In this document: positions 34,450 through 49,077 of the stretch, in pieces | How the letters are laid out: the number at the start of each line of letters is the position of its first letter | Position numbering within the stretch: the first letter of the stretch is position 1 | From: Cycas panzhihuaensis | Lineage: Eukaryota; Cycadophyta | DNA: 64,000 nt | Direction of reading: 5' to 3' | Assembly (NCBI GenBank): GCA_023213395.1 | Contig: CM041465.1 | Span: forward strand, 7,936,001 to 8,000,000 | Notes under the pieces: model-generated | Database searches by the model: none | What the model was told of the DNA's origin: nothing | What the model saw: the letters and a program-made list of their open reading frames with translations, nothing else | Translations under genes and position numbers: made by a program

Positions 34450-36639
34450 TAATAATAATAAAATACCCAAGTGTTCCAAAGATAAATAATAGTCAAAGAC
34501 CAATTAATTGATTGTAAAAATATATGATATCTAATAATATAATGAAGCCATATTTATAGGTACATAATAGGTCTCTTTTAACCTTGAAAGTTACAACTAT
34601 TCAAGAAACATCCCTTCATGAATATTTGCTTAATTAATCTTAAGAAGGTACATACGTCAAATTATTATGATATCCATTTATTAGTAAGAGGAGACATCAA
34701 GCTAATCGTTATCAGGTTCAAAGATGAAACATTTTAAGAAGAAGCTTTTGTTATGAAACACCTTAAATAAAGTGATTAACGAATCATTTGAATTTGTTTA
34801 ATGGGCAAAACATCTTAAGAGGGAGAAATTGTTACAAACCTTCTTAAGATTAATTAAGCAAATATTAATGAAGGGACGCTTCTCGAATAGTTGCAACTTT
34901 CAAGGTTAAAAGAGGCCTATTATATACCTATAAATATGGATTCATTATATTGTTGGATATCATATATTTTTACAATCAATCAATTGGTCTTTGACTATTA
35001 TTTATCTTTAGCACACTTGTGTATTTCCTACAAACTAACTATCTCAAGTTACAGAATAAGGTACATAACACCTATCATCATGTAATAGCATGCTGAAGAT
35101 TTAGAATAATCACCAGTTATATGGCAGCTTAGATTAAAGGAGGCATAGTTGTTAAAGCTAAAGGCTTTATATAGGTTCACCATTGAATATAGTACACAAA
35201 TTCAAAGTGCATGTAAATGAAGGAGACAACAAACCTAATTATTATTAGGTATCATATTTTTTAGACATTAGGGTTGATTTTAAAGGTGTGGTAATTACAT
35301 GGAGATCATAAACATAATTATGTTCATCTATTAAGGAGCCATAGCTTACGGAGGCATTAATAGATACAGTTAACCTAGATGTTAGTCATTGATGAGCACA
35401 TTGCAAGCTATGGAATTAACATATGTAAATCATAATCACAAAGGCCTATGTAGTTAACCAGTCTCATTCCACTTAAAGTTGGATTGAATGTTGGGTAAAC
35501 TACTAGAAAGAGATGTTCCTTAGATGTAGTCTAAGTAGATAAAATCCTCTACCTTTTGTGGTGAAGAAATTTGGCACCTTTCTATTCTAAGTGACCTTTG
35601 TTGACTATCATATAAAAATGTTCGCCTGCCATAATGAAGAAATAAAGAATGAGTGATTGTCGATTCATAGATATTTCCCAACTTTACATATAAATTTATG
35701 TGGAGACTACATGAATGGAGGAGAAGAATGGATAAAATCCTACATGATGGTTGTCCATATGGCCTTCATAAAGCATTATTATATCATCTAAAGTTTGCCC
35801 AACAATGAAGATGGAAGATGCCTAATGCTCTGCATAATAGCTAATGAAGGTGCCTATAAAAGAAAGGCATGAACTCCCCCTACAGTAAGAAAAAATTTCA
35901 GCCATTAAAGAATCATCCATGCTACCTCTACCAAACTTTGAGATCGATTCCTCTATTCAAATCAAATGATAATATTTCCACTGCCTCGCCTAGGGTTCTA
36001 ACCTAAATGCCCTTTTGTCTTCACTTATTTTTAGAATTAAATTAAATTAAAGTGTATAAGGTTGGTTACGTCTATTGGTATGTTAGGGTATTTGTTGAGA
36101 ATACAAGGTTCAAACCCTTAAATCACCACCAAGATCTAACCTATTCTTGCAACTGGTTACAGAAATTGAAACTAAAGATTACATGCAAGTTCTTAAACCA
36201 AAGATAAAATAAATAAATTGAACAAGAAAGACAAGAACATAAATAGACCCAATATAATATGGTAAAACCCTAGCAGTGTGCTAGGGAAACATCCACACAA
36301 GAAAGGTATCGATCTTTATTATTATAGAATGGAGAAAATGTATATAATCATGCAGTAAAGTGCTCACAGCAACAACAACCAACTGCCCAACTCCTCACAG
36401 TACATTGAACAACCTCAACATAATGAAATATGCCCTAAATCATGCTACATGAGAGAGTTATACAAGGCACAAATCTGGACCATAGAATCTAGGGTATTTT
36501 TATCGAACGACCCTGATTCTCTTTACAATTTAATATAGTTTCCAGTGCTAATTTTTTGGGTCAGGTGCTATCACCCCTAAACACCCTCTTAGCGGGGGGC
36601 ATTCCACACCCCCCGCACCCCCTATGCCAAGGGGGGCAA
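33642..36639 (+). repeat. Array unit 2
   Basis: TA microsatellite 34392-34440 (about 24 dinucleotides), inverted LTR fragment 34478-34649, LTR 34830-35070 (241 bp), followed by the same flank and a GC-rich block ending before 36640. Confidence 0.88.
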
Positions 36640-39631
36640 GAGTAAATAATCTAGGGACCTACTCATTGATCTAACCACAAAGGTGTGAGAAATTCCAGGA
36701 CTACCTTATCATCTCCACATATTTGTTCATGCATTTTTTGTCACTGTTTCATGGTGTGGCTGCGTTCTCTGTCACTGACATGTTCTATGGTATCACTCTT
36801 CGTACATTGTTTGTTCCATCTTTCCATGTCTATGTCACCTTTCTTTTGTCTTCATTCAATCACCATATTTGTCTTCCTACATCATCTCTCCACTTTCTCT
36901 ACATCGTTGGTTGACAACCACTGTCAATATCACATAGCCATCATATCTCTTCATAGCTACAACTAGAATACAAACAAATTAATGTTGCATTGATATAATT
37001 GTGTTAAAGTTGCATCTTTCATTCATGTCCTCTCTCCCATTTTTACTTCCACCTAGTTTTAATCCATGCTTTGGATAGTTGTGTTTCTATCTGTCTACTT
37101 CTATGACATTTGTTGCTTCCACATTAGTCGTCGTCTTGCCTTCGTCATCTTGACTTTGTCGTCTTACCTTCATCTTGATTTCATCTTGCCTTTATTGTCA
37201 ATCATTATCTTGCCTTCTACTATCTTTCATTCCATCATCTGTCGTTTTGTCATCCTATTTTTCGTTGCTTAGTGTGTTCCCTCCCTTCATTTCACTATTG
37301 CATAATCATTCACCATTTTCCCTCCAAAGTTATATTATATTACTATATTACATAGTTCGCCATTACGTTAACTATATAGTTATTTCATTAAAATATATAT
37401 GTCTATATATAAATTAAAAAATAAAAATAAATAATAATAATAATAATAATAATAATACCCAAGTATTCAAAAGATAAATAATAGTCAAAGACCAATTGAT
37501 TGATTGTAAAAATATATGATATCTAATAATATAATGAAGCCATATTTATAGGTACATAATAGGCCTCTTTTAACCTTGAAAGTTGTAACTAATCCAGAAG
37601 CATCCCTTCATGAATATTTGCTTAATTAATCTTAAGAAGGTATATACATCAGATGATTATGATATCCTTTTATTAGCAAGAGGAGACATCAAGCTAATCA
37701 TTATTAGGTTCAAAGATGAAACATTTTAAGAAGAAGCTTTTGTTATGAACCACCTTAAATAAAGTGATTAACTAATCATCTGGATTTGTTTCATGGGCAG
37801 AACATCTTAAGAGGGAGGAATTGTTACAAACCTTCTTAAGATTAATTAAGCAAATATTCATGAAGGAATGCTTCTCAAATAGTTGCAACTTTCAAGGTTA
37901 AAAGAGGCCTATTATATACCTATAAATATGGATTCATTATATTGTTAGATATCATATATTTTTACAATCAATTAATTGGTCTTTGACTATTATTTATCTT
38001 TAGTGCACTTGTGTATTTCCTACAAACTGACTGTCTCAAGTTACAGAACAGGGTATGTAACACCTGTCATCATGCAATATCATGTTGAAGATGCAGAATA
38101 ATCACTAGTTATATGGCATCTCAGATTGAAGGAGGCATAGTTGTTAAAGTTGAAAGCTTTATATAGGGTCACCATTGAATATAGTACATAATTTCAAAGT
38201 GCATGTAAATGAAGGAGATGTTAAACCCAATTATTATTAGGTATCATATTTTCTAGACATTAGGGTTGATTTTACAGGTGTGGTAATTACATGGAGATCA
38301 TAAACATAGTTATGTTCATCTATTAAGGAGCCATAGCTTACAGAGGCATTAATAGACAAAGTTAACCTAGATGTTAGTCATTGATGAGCACATTGCAAGC
38401 TATGGAATTAACATATGTAAATCATAATCACAAAGGCCTCTATAGTTATCCAGTCTCATTCCACCTAAATTTGGATTGAATGTTGGGTAAACTACTAGAA
38501 AGAGATGTTCCTTAGATGCAGTCAAAGTAGATAGAATCCTCTACCTTTTGTGGTGAAGAAATTTGACACCTTTCTATTCTAAGTGACCTTTGTTGACTAT
38601 CGTATAAAGATGGCCACCTGCCATAGAGAATAAATAAAGAACGAGTGATTGTCGATTCATAGATATTTTCTAACTTTGTATGTAAATTTATGTGGAAACT
38701 ACATGAATGGAGAAGAAGAATGGATAAAAGCCTACACGATGGTTGTCCATAGGGCCTTCATAAAGCATTATTACATTATCTAAAGTCTACCCAATAATGA
38801 AGATGGAAGATGCCTAATGCTCTACATAATAGCTAATGAAGGTGCCCATAAAAGAAAGACATGAACTCCCCTTACAATAAGAAAAAAATTTAGCCATCAA
38901 AGAATCATCCATGCTACCCTTACCAAACTTTGAGATCGATTCCCCTATACAAATCAAATGAGAATATTTCCACTGCCTCGCCTAGGGTTATGACCTAAAT
39001 GCCCTTTTGTCTTCACTTATTTTTAGAATTAAATTAAATTAAAGTGTATAAGGTTGGTTGAGTCCATTGGTATGTTAGGGTATTTATTGAGAATACAAGG
39101 TCCCAACCCTTAAATCACCACCAAGATCTAAGATATTCTTGCAACTAGTTACAAAAATTAAAACTAAAGATTACATGTAAGTTCTTAAACCAAAGATAAA
39201 ATAAATAAATTGAACAAGAAAGCCAAACACACAAATACACCCAATATAACATGGTAAAACCCTAGCAGTGTGCTAGGAAAATATCCACGCAAGAAAGGTA
39301 TCGATCTTTATTGTCATATAATGGAGAAAATGTACATAATCCTGTAGTAGAGTGCTCACAGCAACAACAACCAGCCTCCCAACTCCTCACAGTACATTGA
39401 ATAACCTCAACATAATGAGATATGCCCTAAATCATACTACATGAGAGAGTTATACAAGGCACAAATCTGGACCATAGAATCTACAGTATTTCTATCAGAT
39501 GACCCTATTTCTCTTTATAATTTAATAGAGTTTCTAGTGCTAAGTTTTTGGGTCAGGGGCTATTTCCCCTGAACCCCCTCTTAGCGGGGGGCGTTCCACA
39601 CCCCCCACACCCCCCTTGGCCAAGGGGGCAA
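36640..39631 (+). repeat. Array unit 3
   Basis: The TA tract is almost lost (short ATATATATGTCTATATATA) and replaced by a TAA tract at about 37430-37458. Inverted LTR fragment 37469-37641, LTR 37822-38062 (241 bp). Confidence 0.88.
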
Positions 39632-40378
39632 GAGTAAATAGTCTAGGGACCTACTCATTGATCTAACCACAAAGGCATGAGAAATTCAAGGACTACCTTA
39701 TCATCTCCACATATTTGTTCATGTAGTTTCTGTCACTGTTTCGTGGTATGGTTGTGTTCTCCATCACTGACATGTTCTGTGGTATCACTCTTTGTACATT
39801 GTTTGTTCCGTCTTTCCATGTTTGTGTCACCTTCCTTTTGTATTCATTCATTCACCACGTTTGTCTTCCTGCATTGTCTCTCCACTTTCTCTACATCGTT
39901 AGTTAACAACCACTATCAAAATCACATAGCCATCATATCTCTTTATAGTTATGGCTAGAATACAATAAATTAATGTTGCATTAATATAATTATGTTAACA
40001 TTGCATCTTTCATTCCTATCATCTCTCCCATTTTTACTTCCACCTGGTTTTAATCCATACTTTGGATAGTTGTGTTTCTATCTATCTCCTTCTACAACAT
40101 TTATTGCTTCCAGGTCAGTTGTCGTCTCGCCTTTGTCATCTTGCCTTTATCGTCTTACCTTCATCTTAATTTCATCTTGCCTTTATTGTCGGTCATTATC
40201 TTGCCTTCTATTATCTTTCATTCCATCATCCTCTATTTGTCATCCTATTTTTTTGCTGCTTGGTGTGTTCCCTACCTTCATTTCACTATTGCATCATCAT
40301 TCACTATCGTCCCTCTAAAGTTATATTATATTACTATATTACATAGTTCACCATTACGTTAACTATGTAGTTATTTCA

Positions 40379-40430
<52 letters not shown>

Positions 40431-42643
40431 TAATAATAATAATAATAATAAAATACCCAAGTGTTCCAAAGATAAATAATAGTCAAAGACCAATTGATTG
40501 ATTGTAAAAATATATGATATCTAATAATATAATGAAGCCATATTTATAGGTACATAATAGGTCTCTTTTAACCTTGAAAGTTGCAACTATTCGAGAAGCA
40601 TCCCTTCATGAATATTTACTTAATTAATCTTAAGAAGGTACATACGTCAAATTATTATGATATCCTTTTATTAGCAAGAGGAAACATCAAGCTAATCGTT
40701 ATCAAGTTCAAAGATGAAACATTTTAAGAAGAAGCTTTTGTTATGAATCACCTTAAATAAAGTTATTAATGAATCATTCAAATTTGTTTAATGGGCAAAA
40801 CATCTTAAGAGGGAGGAATTATTACAAACCTTATTAAGATTAATTAAGCAAATATTCATGAAGGGATACTTCTCAAATAGTTACAAATTTCAAGGTTAAA
40901 AGAGGCCTATTATATACCTATAAATATGGATTCATTATATTGTTGGATATCATATATTTTTACAATCAATCAATTGGTCTTTGACTATTATTTATCTTTA
41001 ATGCACTTGTGTATTTCCTATAAACTAACTATCTCAGGTTATAGAATAGGATACATAACACCTATAATCATGCAATAGCATGTTGAAGATGCAGAATAAT
41101 CACCATCCATATGGCAGCTCAGATTGAAGGAGGCATAGTTGTTAAAGCTGAAAGCTTTATGTAGGTTCACCATTGAATATAGTACATAATTTCAAAATGC
41201 ATGTAAATGAAGGAGACGTCAAATCCAATTATTATTAGGTATCATATTTTCTAGACATTAGGGTTGATTTTATAGGTGTGGTAATTACATGGAGATCATA
41301 AACATAGTTATGTTCATCTATTAAGGAGACGTAGCTTAAGGAGGCATTAATAGACAAAGTTAACTTAGATGTTAGTCGTTGATGAGCACATTGCAAGCTA
41401 TGGAATTACCATATGTAAATCATAATCACAAAGGCCTCTGTAGTTAACCAGTCTCATTCCACCTAAAGTTGGATTGAATGTTGGGTAAACTACTAGAAAG
41501 AGATGTTCCTTAGATGCAGTCTAAGTAGATAGAATCCTCTACCTTTTTCGGTGAAGAAATTTGGCACCTCTCTATTCTAAGTGACCTTTGTTGACTATCA
41601 TATAAAAATGGCCACCTACCATAGAGAAGAAATAAAGAACGAGTGATTGTCAATTCATAGATATTTCTCAACTTTACATGTAAATTTATGTGGAGACTAC
41701 ATGAATGGAGGGACATGAACGAAGGAAAAGAATGGATAAAATCCTACATGATGGTTGTCCATAGGGCCTTCATAAAGCATTATTACATCATCTAAAGTCT
41801 GCCCAATAACAAAGATGGAAGATGCCTAATGCTCTGCATAACAGCTAATGAAGGTGCCTATAAAAGAAAGGCATGAACTCCCCCTATAGTAAGAAAAACT
41901 TTCAGCCATCAAAGAATCATCCATGCTACCTCTACTAAACTTCGAGATCGATTCCCCTGTCCAAATCAAATGAGAATATTTCCACTGCCTCGCCTAGGGT
42001 TATGACCTAAATGCCCTTTTGTATTTACTTATTTTTAGAATTAAGTTAAATTAAAATGTATAAGGTTGGTTGCGTCTATTGGTATGTTAGGGTATTTGTT
42101 GAGAATACAAGGTCTAATCCCTTAAATCACCACCAAGATCTAACCTATTCTTACAACCAGTTACAGAAATTGAAACTAAAGACTACATACAAGTTCTTAA
42201 ACCAAAGATAAAATAAATAAACTGAACAAGAAAGACAAGAACATAAATACACCCAATATAATGTGGTAAAACCCTAGCAGTGTGCTAGAGAAACATCCAC
42301 ACAAGAAAGGTATCGATCTTTATTGTCATAGAATGGAGAAAATATATATAATCATGTAGTAGAGTGCTCACAACAATAACAACCATCTGCCCAACTCCTC
42401 ACAGTACATTGAACAACCTCAACATAATCAAATATGCCCTAAATCATACTACATGAGAGAGTTATAGAAGGCACAAATTTGGACCATAGAATCTAGGGTA
42501 TTTTTATTGGACGACACTGATTCTCTTTACAATTTAATATAGTTTCTAGTGCTAATTTTTTGGGTTAGGGGCTACTGCCCCTAAACCCCCTCTTAGCAGG
42601 GGACGTTCCACACCCCCCGCACCCTCCTAGCCAAGGGGGGCAA
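39632..42643 (+). repeat. Array unit 4
   Basis: TA microsatellite 40382-40427 followed by TAA repeats, inverted LTR fragment 40468-40639, LTR 40820-41060 (241 bp, first bases TATT instead of TGTT). Confidence 0.88.
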
Positions 42644-45600
42644 GAGTAAATAATATGGGGACCTACTCATTGATCTAACCACAAAGGCATGAGAAATTCC
42701 AGGACTACCTTATCATCTCCACATATTTGTTCATGCATTTTTTGTCACTATTTCGTGGTGTGGCTGCATTCTCTATTACTGATATGTTCTATGGTATCAC
42801 TCTTCGTACATTGTTTATTCCATCTTTCCATGTCTATGTCACCTTCCTTTTGTCTTTATTTAGTCACCATGTTTGTCTTCCTACATTGTCTCTCCCGTTT
42901 CTCTACATTGTTGGTTGACAACAAAAGAAATCTTCATCTTTTTTAAATTTTATAGTGTTTTGGATGAAAAAATGACTAACTTACTTGTGTACAAGGTTGG
43001 TTGTCCTTATAGTTTTAGAATCACCATTAACACATGCTTTGTTGGCTTGAATTACTACAATAGTTCTTTAACTAGCTTTAATTGACCCTTAACAAGCTAA
43101 CTCCAACCACAAACATGGCCTTCACACCTGAATATTGACTCCTAAGAACCCTTATTCTCTGTTGAATAGTGATATTTATTGTTTCAACCACCACTGATAC
43201 ACTATGCCTGCATCTGTACATTATTAGGGTTGATGGATCCTCAAAACTCATATTGGGTTAGATGATGTTACCTAATAACCAACGATCACACTACTCCATT
43301 TAACATCAAGCTTTAGTTGTGTAGGACCCTACGACTTTGATACCATGTTGAAGTTGATATTAAACCAAAAGACTAAGGTAGAATTGATCCTACTATAACC
43401 CACAAACATGCCAGGCTCGACCCAGGTCGAGGAAATCCATGGAGCCGATTAAGGATGGGTTGGAAACACCTGAGGGTCTAGGAGGATACTCCAACATAGA
43501 GATCCAATTGACTTGATTCTAATTACTAATGATGCAGCTCTGAGTCTAGTTTCTAGTGCAAAAGTGGGCACCTAATTTTGTTATCATATAAGAATGTTAT
43601 TACTATTTTAGTAAACAATAATTATTTTTATAAGAATTTTAGAAAAAATATATTCTATCCACTTTGTGGGACTACTAAAAAATTTTCAGAACTTATCATG
43701 ACTTGATTCTACTTCCAAAAGATGCAACTCTAAGTCTAGTTTACAACATAAAAACTGGCACTTAATTTTATTATCATGGGAGAAAGTTATTGCTATTTTA
43801 GTGAAGAATACTTTTTTGTATTAAAAAAAATGAAGAAAATTTCTTCATTTTTTAAGGCTTTAAAGCTCATTGTAAAAGTGAGTGGAAAACACCTTGATTA
43901 GAGTGATATCTTATGTTCTCACCTCAGTTCTCAACATTTTATCTCAACATTATAAAAACACTCCAAACAAGCACTCCAAGTAAGCACCTCGCTTTTAGTT
44001 ATATATATGTTTGATGTAAATTTGATAATCTTTTCACTCTCCCTAAAAGGAATGTATCATGTGCATTATTTTATGCCATCTTGTACCTATTCACATACTT
44101 GATAAGGTTAAGACACCTTAGTTGGAAGAATGCCATGCCATAAAGGAGGTGTAGGTTTCAATTTGAGACTAGAATTAACTAGAATATTAGTGAGGTTTAG
44201 TTAGCCATACCATTGTACCTCATCTTGATAACTAATCAAGAAAACTAAAACTTTAATATAAGATTAAAATATACTTGGTTTAATATCTATCATAGCCATG
44301 GGTATATGTGTACCAATCTTCAGAGAAGGCATATAGCTACTCATTGGTCAACTGGACGAGGATTGGAAGTACCTGAGCTCTTTTGTGACTTGGATTTCAT
44401 TACCAAGCATAATTATAGGTATCATAAGTAAAGGCCAACTTAATTCCATTAGAAGCCTAAGCATCCCTTCAACAACCTCAACTATATATTGGACATAAGT
44501 TAGAGGTTATTGGGTTGATTACATATCTTACATTTGAGTTTCAGAGTTATGTGTGCCCAATAATATCAACTTTAACATTGGTATATAAATCTTCTTTATT
44601 GATTACTCACATATTTATGAGTAATAATCTATAGTGTAATCATAGTGCTACATTCCTACTGTATTAGGGTAGTTCTATCATAAGTGTTGGTGGCCAATAT
44701 TCATCATAGTGCTTCTCATATTCCTACTACGTCTGGTTAATATTTACCATAAGCGTTGGTGTTTAATTTTCATCATAGTACTTCTCATATTCCTACTATG
44801 TCAAGTTAATATTTGTCATAAGTGTTAGTGACTTTTCCCTAAGTTTCTCCCTTCATCTTTGAGTAACCATTCTCACTTCTTTATTCTTCAAAGATAAATA
44901 ATAGTCAAAGACCAATTGATTGATTGTAAAAATATATGATATCTAATAATATAATGAAGCCATATTTATAGGTATATAATAGGCCTCTTTTAACCTTGAA
45001 AGTTGCAATTATTTAAGAAGCATCCCTTCATGAATATTTGCTTAATTAATCTTAAGAAGGTACATACGTCAGATGATTATGATATCCTTTTATTAGCAAA
45101 AGGAGACATCAAGCTAATTGTTATCATGTTCAAAGATGAAACATTTTAAGAAGAAGCTTTTGTTATAAACCACCTTAAATAAAGTCATTAACCAATTATT
45201 CAAATTTATTTCATGGGTAAAACATCTTAAGAGGCAGGAATTGTAACAGACCTTCTTAAGATTAATTAAGTAAATATTCATGAAGGGATGCTTCTCGAAT
45301 AGTTGCAACTTTCAAGGTTTAAAAAAGGCCTATTATATACCTATAAATATGGATTCATTATATTGTTGGATATCATATATTTTTATAATCAATCAATTGG
45401 TCTTTGACTATTATTTATCTTTAGTGCACTTGTGTATTTCCTACAAACTGACTGTCTGAAGTTACAGAATAGGGTACGTAACACCTGTCATCATGCAATA
45501 GCATGTTGAAGATGCAGAATAATCACCATCTATATGGTAACTTGGATTGAAGGAGGCATAGTTGTTAAAGTTGAAAGCTTTATGTAGGTTCACCATTAAA

Positions 45601-47047
45601 TATAATACACAATTTTAAAGTGCATATAAATGAAGGAGACGTCAAACCCAATTATTATTAGGTATCATATTTTCTAGACATTAGGTTTGATTTTACACGT
45701 GTGGTAATTACATGGATATCATAAACATAGTTATGTTCATCTATTAAGGAGCCATAGCTTACGGAGGCATTAATAGACAAAGTTAACCTAGATGTTAGTC
45801 GTTGATGAGCACATTGCAAGCTATGGAATTAACATATGTAAATCATAATCATAAAGGGCTCTATAGTTAACTAGTCTCATTCCACCTAATATTGGATTAA
45901 ATGTTAGGTAAACTACTAAAAAGAGATCTTCCTTAGATGCAATCTAAGTAGATAGAATCCTCTACCTTTTGTAGTGAAGAAATTTGGCACCTTTCTATTC
46001 TAAGTGACCTTTGTTGACTATCATATAAAGATGGCCACCTGCCATAGAGAATAAATAAATAATGAGTGATTGTCAATCCATAGATATTTCCCAACTTTGC
46101 ATGTAAATTTATGTGGAGACTACATGAATGGAGGAGAAGAATGGATAAAAGCCTACACGATGGTTGTCCATAGGGCCTTCATAAAGCATTATTACATCGT
46201 CTAAAGTTTGCCCAACAATGAAGATGGAATATGCCTAATGCTCTTCATAACAACTAATGAAGGTGCCTATAAAAGAAAGGCATGAACTCCCCCTATAGTA
46301 AGAAAAAATTTCAGTCATCAAAGAATCATCCATGCTAACTCTACCAAACTTTGAGATTGATTCCCCTATGCAAATCGAATGAGAATATTTCCACTACCTC
46401 ACCTACGGTTCTGACCTAAATGCCCTTTTGTCTTCACTTATTTTTAGAATTAAATTAAAGTAAAGTATATAAGGTTGGTTGAGTCCATTGGTATGTTAGG
46501 GTATTTGTTGAGAATACAAGGTCCCAACCCTTAAATCACCACCAAGATGTAACCTATTCTTATAACTGTTTACAGAAATTAAAACTAAAGATTACATGCA
46601 AGTTCTTAAACTAAAGATAAAATAAATAAACTAAAGAAGAAAGCCAAGAACATAAATACACCCAATATAATGTGGTAAAACCCTAGTAGTATGCTAGGGA
46701 AACATCCACACAAGAAAGGTATCGATCTTTATTGTCACAGAATGGAGAAAATGTACATAATCCTATAGTAGAGTGCTCACAGCAACAATAACTAGCTGCC
46801 CAACTCCTCACAGTACATTGAACAACCTCAACATAATGAAATATGCCCTAAATCATGCTACATGAGAGAGTTATACAAGGCACAAATCTAGACCATAGAA
46901 TCTAGGGTATTTTTATCGGACGACCTTGATTCTCTTTATAATTTAATATAGTTTCCAGTGCTAATTTTTTGGGTCAGAGGCTATTGCCCCTGAACCCTCT
47001 CTTAGCGGGGGGTGTTCCATGCCCCCTGCACCCCCCTGGCCGAGGGG
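42644..47047 (+). repeat. Array unit 5, interrupted
   Basis: The unit follows the others to 42927, then 42928-44890 is foreign, then the unit resumes at 44891 within the inverted LTR fragment (to 45061). The LTR is at 45242-45483. Relative to unit 4, about 570 bases including the microsatellite were lost at the insertion point. The end differs from the other units by running into GGGGGGCTCTCGGCCCCC. Confidence 0.86.
42928..44890 (-). repeat. Arm A of a 1963-bp inverted duplication, with LTR
   Basis: It is the reverse complement of 54175-56137, of equal length and without net gaps. It holds the LTR at 43346-44577 (1232 bp), the complement of a primer-binding site at 43333-43345, 418 bases of interior on one side, and the 69-bp minisatellite (44620-44826) on the other. 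About seven differences were seen in the first 480 LTR bases compared. It replaces about 570 bases of array unit 5. Confidence 0.88.
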
Positions 47048-47587
47048 GGCTCTCGGCCCCCTTAGAACCCTCCGAGGAAGGTTTGGAGGGAAAATTACAC
47101 TGCCAACATGCCAAAATTTAAGCCTCCAACTATTGTTGTCACATTACCCAATAGTATTGATATTTGATATATTAATCTAACCCTTTACAAGCTCTCATTT
47201 TGGTTAAATATTATTGTCCTTAATATGGGTCCATTAAGTACTTTTTATAAGTATTCTTTCAAGATTAGTGGATATGTTTTTATTATTTGTTGATGAGGAG
47301 ATAATGTCTCAATGGTGAAATAAGGTGATTATAATTTAATAAGTGAGTAAGGGCAAGATTTAGACTAAATCCTTTAATGTTAGTATTAAAATTCATTAAA
47401 TAATAGTAGGGCAAGGAGAATAAGTTATTTGGTGGAGATATTTGAATTGTAGAAAAGGAAGCAAACCTTGGTAAGTGGATTTAACCTAGCCATGTGATTT
47501 GAGGCATTCTTCTACTAATTTATTGAATTTATTTCAAGTTGAAGTTAATTCTAAGTAGTGTGTTTATAATTAACTCTCTCTCACATC
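47048..47587. other. Unassigned DNA right of the tandem array
   Basis: About 540 AT-rich bases after the GC-rich block, with no open frame. It may include the leader of the copia gag fragment that begins at 47588. Confidence 0.3.
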
Positions 47588-48010
47588 ATGGAGTTGAAAG
47601 ATATTACTATCTTTATATAAGAAAAAAATGAATACTAGTTAATAGATCTTCCTCTCCTATTACCTAAATAAATAGAATAAATTTCCATGTTCGAGAAATT
47701 AAAATGGAATGCATATTTAGAGCTAAAGGGTTATGGAAAATTATTCTTGATGGTACTTTAGAGATTAATGAAGAAGGGGAGGATAGTTTTAGGAGAAAGA
47801 ACAAAGTAACTACTAGTGTGATGCTTGCAACATTTTAGTTGAAGACAAAACTTATGATACCATCTTTAGAAAAGTTCTAAGACTTAGGCATGGGAAACAT
47901 AAAAAAGTCCTCAAGTCAAGTCTCATGTCTAGTTTGAGTTAGTCCTTAGCACTAGTTATCATGTTGTCCTTAGTTTTCTTGTAGTCTCAATATTAAATAT
48001 TAAAGAGAGG
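47588..48010 (+). pseudogene. Copia gag fragment joined to a polypurine tract
   Basis: MELKDITIFI, stop, EKNEY opens at 47588. After a frame shift the sequence reads KMECIFRAKGLWKIILDG and NKVTTSVMLATF, the copia gag pattern. The minus-strand gag at 58659 has a closely similar KMECIFIAKGLWKIIL. The rest of the polyprotein is missing; within about 420 bases the sequence reaches a purine tract (AAAGAGAGG, 48002-48010) and an LTR start. This is an internally deleted element. Confidence 0.65.
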
Positions 48011-48147
48011 TGTTAAAATATAATGTTTAATATATATGTGTTTTATATAACGTATGTCTTAGAGTCAATAGAGTTATAGTCCTAAGTATTAGAGTCTAAG
48101 GGTTATGCATTATAATAATATTATATGGGAAGTTAGAAGGTCATTTC
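48011..48147 (+). repeat. Truncated 3' LTR, same family as 11885-12283
   Basis: TGTTAAAATATAATG to AGTTAGAAGGTCATT matches the first 137 bases of the LTR at 11885, including CTAAGGGTTATGCATTATAATAA. It then stops abruptly. Confidence 0.75.
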
Positions 48148-48781
48148 AATTCAATAATTTGTTAAGAATAATATTTTATCTAGGTCTTATATCACTATTG
48201 TAAGGGTTATGTATCATAAACACCTTTCTATACTCTTATGATAAGTGTTAAAATATTCAAAGAGATCCTTCAATATTCAAGAACAATAGAATAATGAATA
48301 TAATATGATACCATTAACTTAATATGAAAGTGATATCACAATGTCTCCACAACTAAAATAATATCATAATAGGCTCCATCTTAACTCAATGTATCTACTG
48401 CTCTACATCAACCACTTATTTATATATCAGAAGTAGGAGAAAGTCAGATGGCATGTGTTATATATGGGATAAATGACCTCTTACACAACCAACCACATAA
48501 CACCTATTTATTGACTAATAGCCTAATGACACTCACCTAAATACTTAGAACACTTAAACATTAATACATTAAACCTCATCTTCTAACACCTCCTATTAAT
48601 GTTTAATGTCAAGATCATAAAAATCGACTACCAAAAAAAAGCATGACACTTAGTACTAAATACTAACACAAGACATGAGATGTTGTTTAAATTTGTAGTG
48701 CCTCAATCAGGGAAACTTCTTGAAGATGATATCATGGGCCCAATCTTCAACCACAATATAGTAAAAATTGTATGTCATACC
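48148..48781. other. Unassigned DNA, possible LTR start at 48162
   Basis: TGTTAAGAATAATATTTTATC at 48162 resembles the start of the LTR at 10551 (TGTTAAGACTAATGTTTTATT), but similarity fades after about 30 bases. No open frame. Confidence 0.3.
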
Positions 48782-49077
48782 TTAAAAGGAGTGGATCTAT
48801 CTTTTATCTCCATGCACTATATATAAGGACAAGAATGGGAGCAAGAGAGACTTGAGAGAGAGAGTAGCTCTCACAAAAATAAGGAGGTAAGAATGAGCCT
48901 CCTCATTGAGATTTTACTTTTATATTAAGAGAGTGAGTATTAGAGTTAGGTGAAATGAAATTATATATAGTGCATATGAAAATGCATTTCACTTAAGTGA
49001 TCTAATTTAAAGTTCACTTAAGACCCTTTTACAAATAATCAACTAATATAATGACCTTGTGACATTAACCCATTTCA
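48782..49077 (-). repeat. 3' LTR of the minus-strand copia element
   Basis: It matches 56881-57179: TTAAAAGGAGTGGATCTATC, GAGAGTAGCTCTCACAAAAAT, GTGCATTTCACTTAAGTGAT. It is preceded on the minus strand by the purine tract. Confidence 0.78.

Noticed and set aside
33687-42946. Similar frames of 85-93 codons in units 2 to 5 (33687, 36685, 39677, 42689) starting MRNSRTTLSSPH
   Set aside because: They recur only because the 3-kb unit is tandemly repeated. Two overlapping frames are open at once, the composition is Cys/Phe/Leu/Ser rich, and no domain is recognisable.
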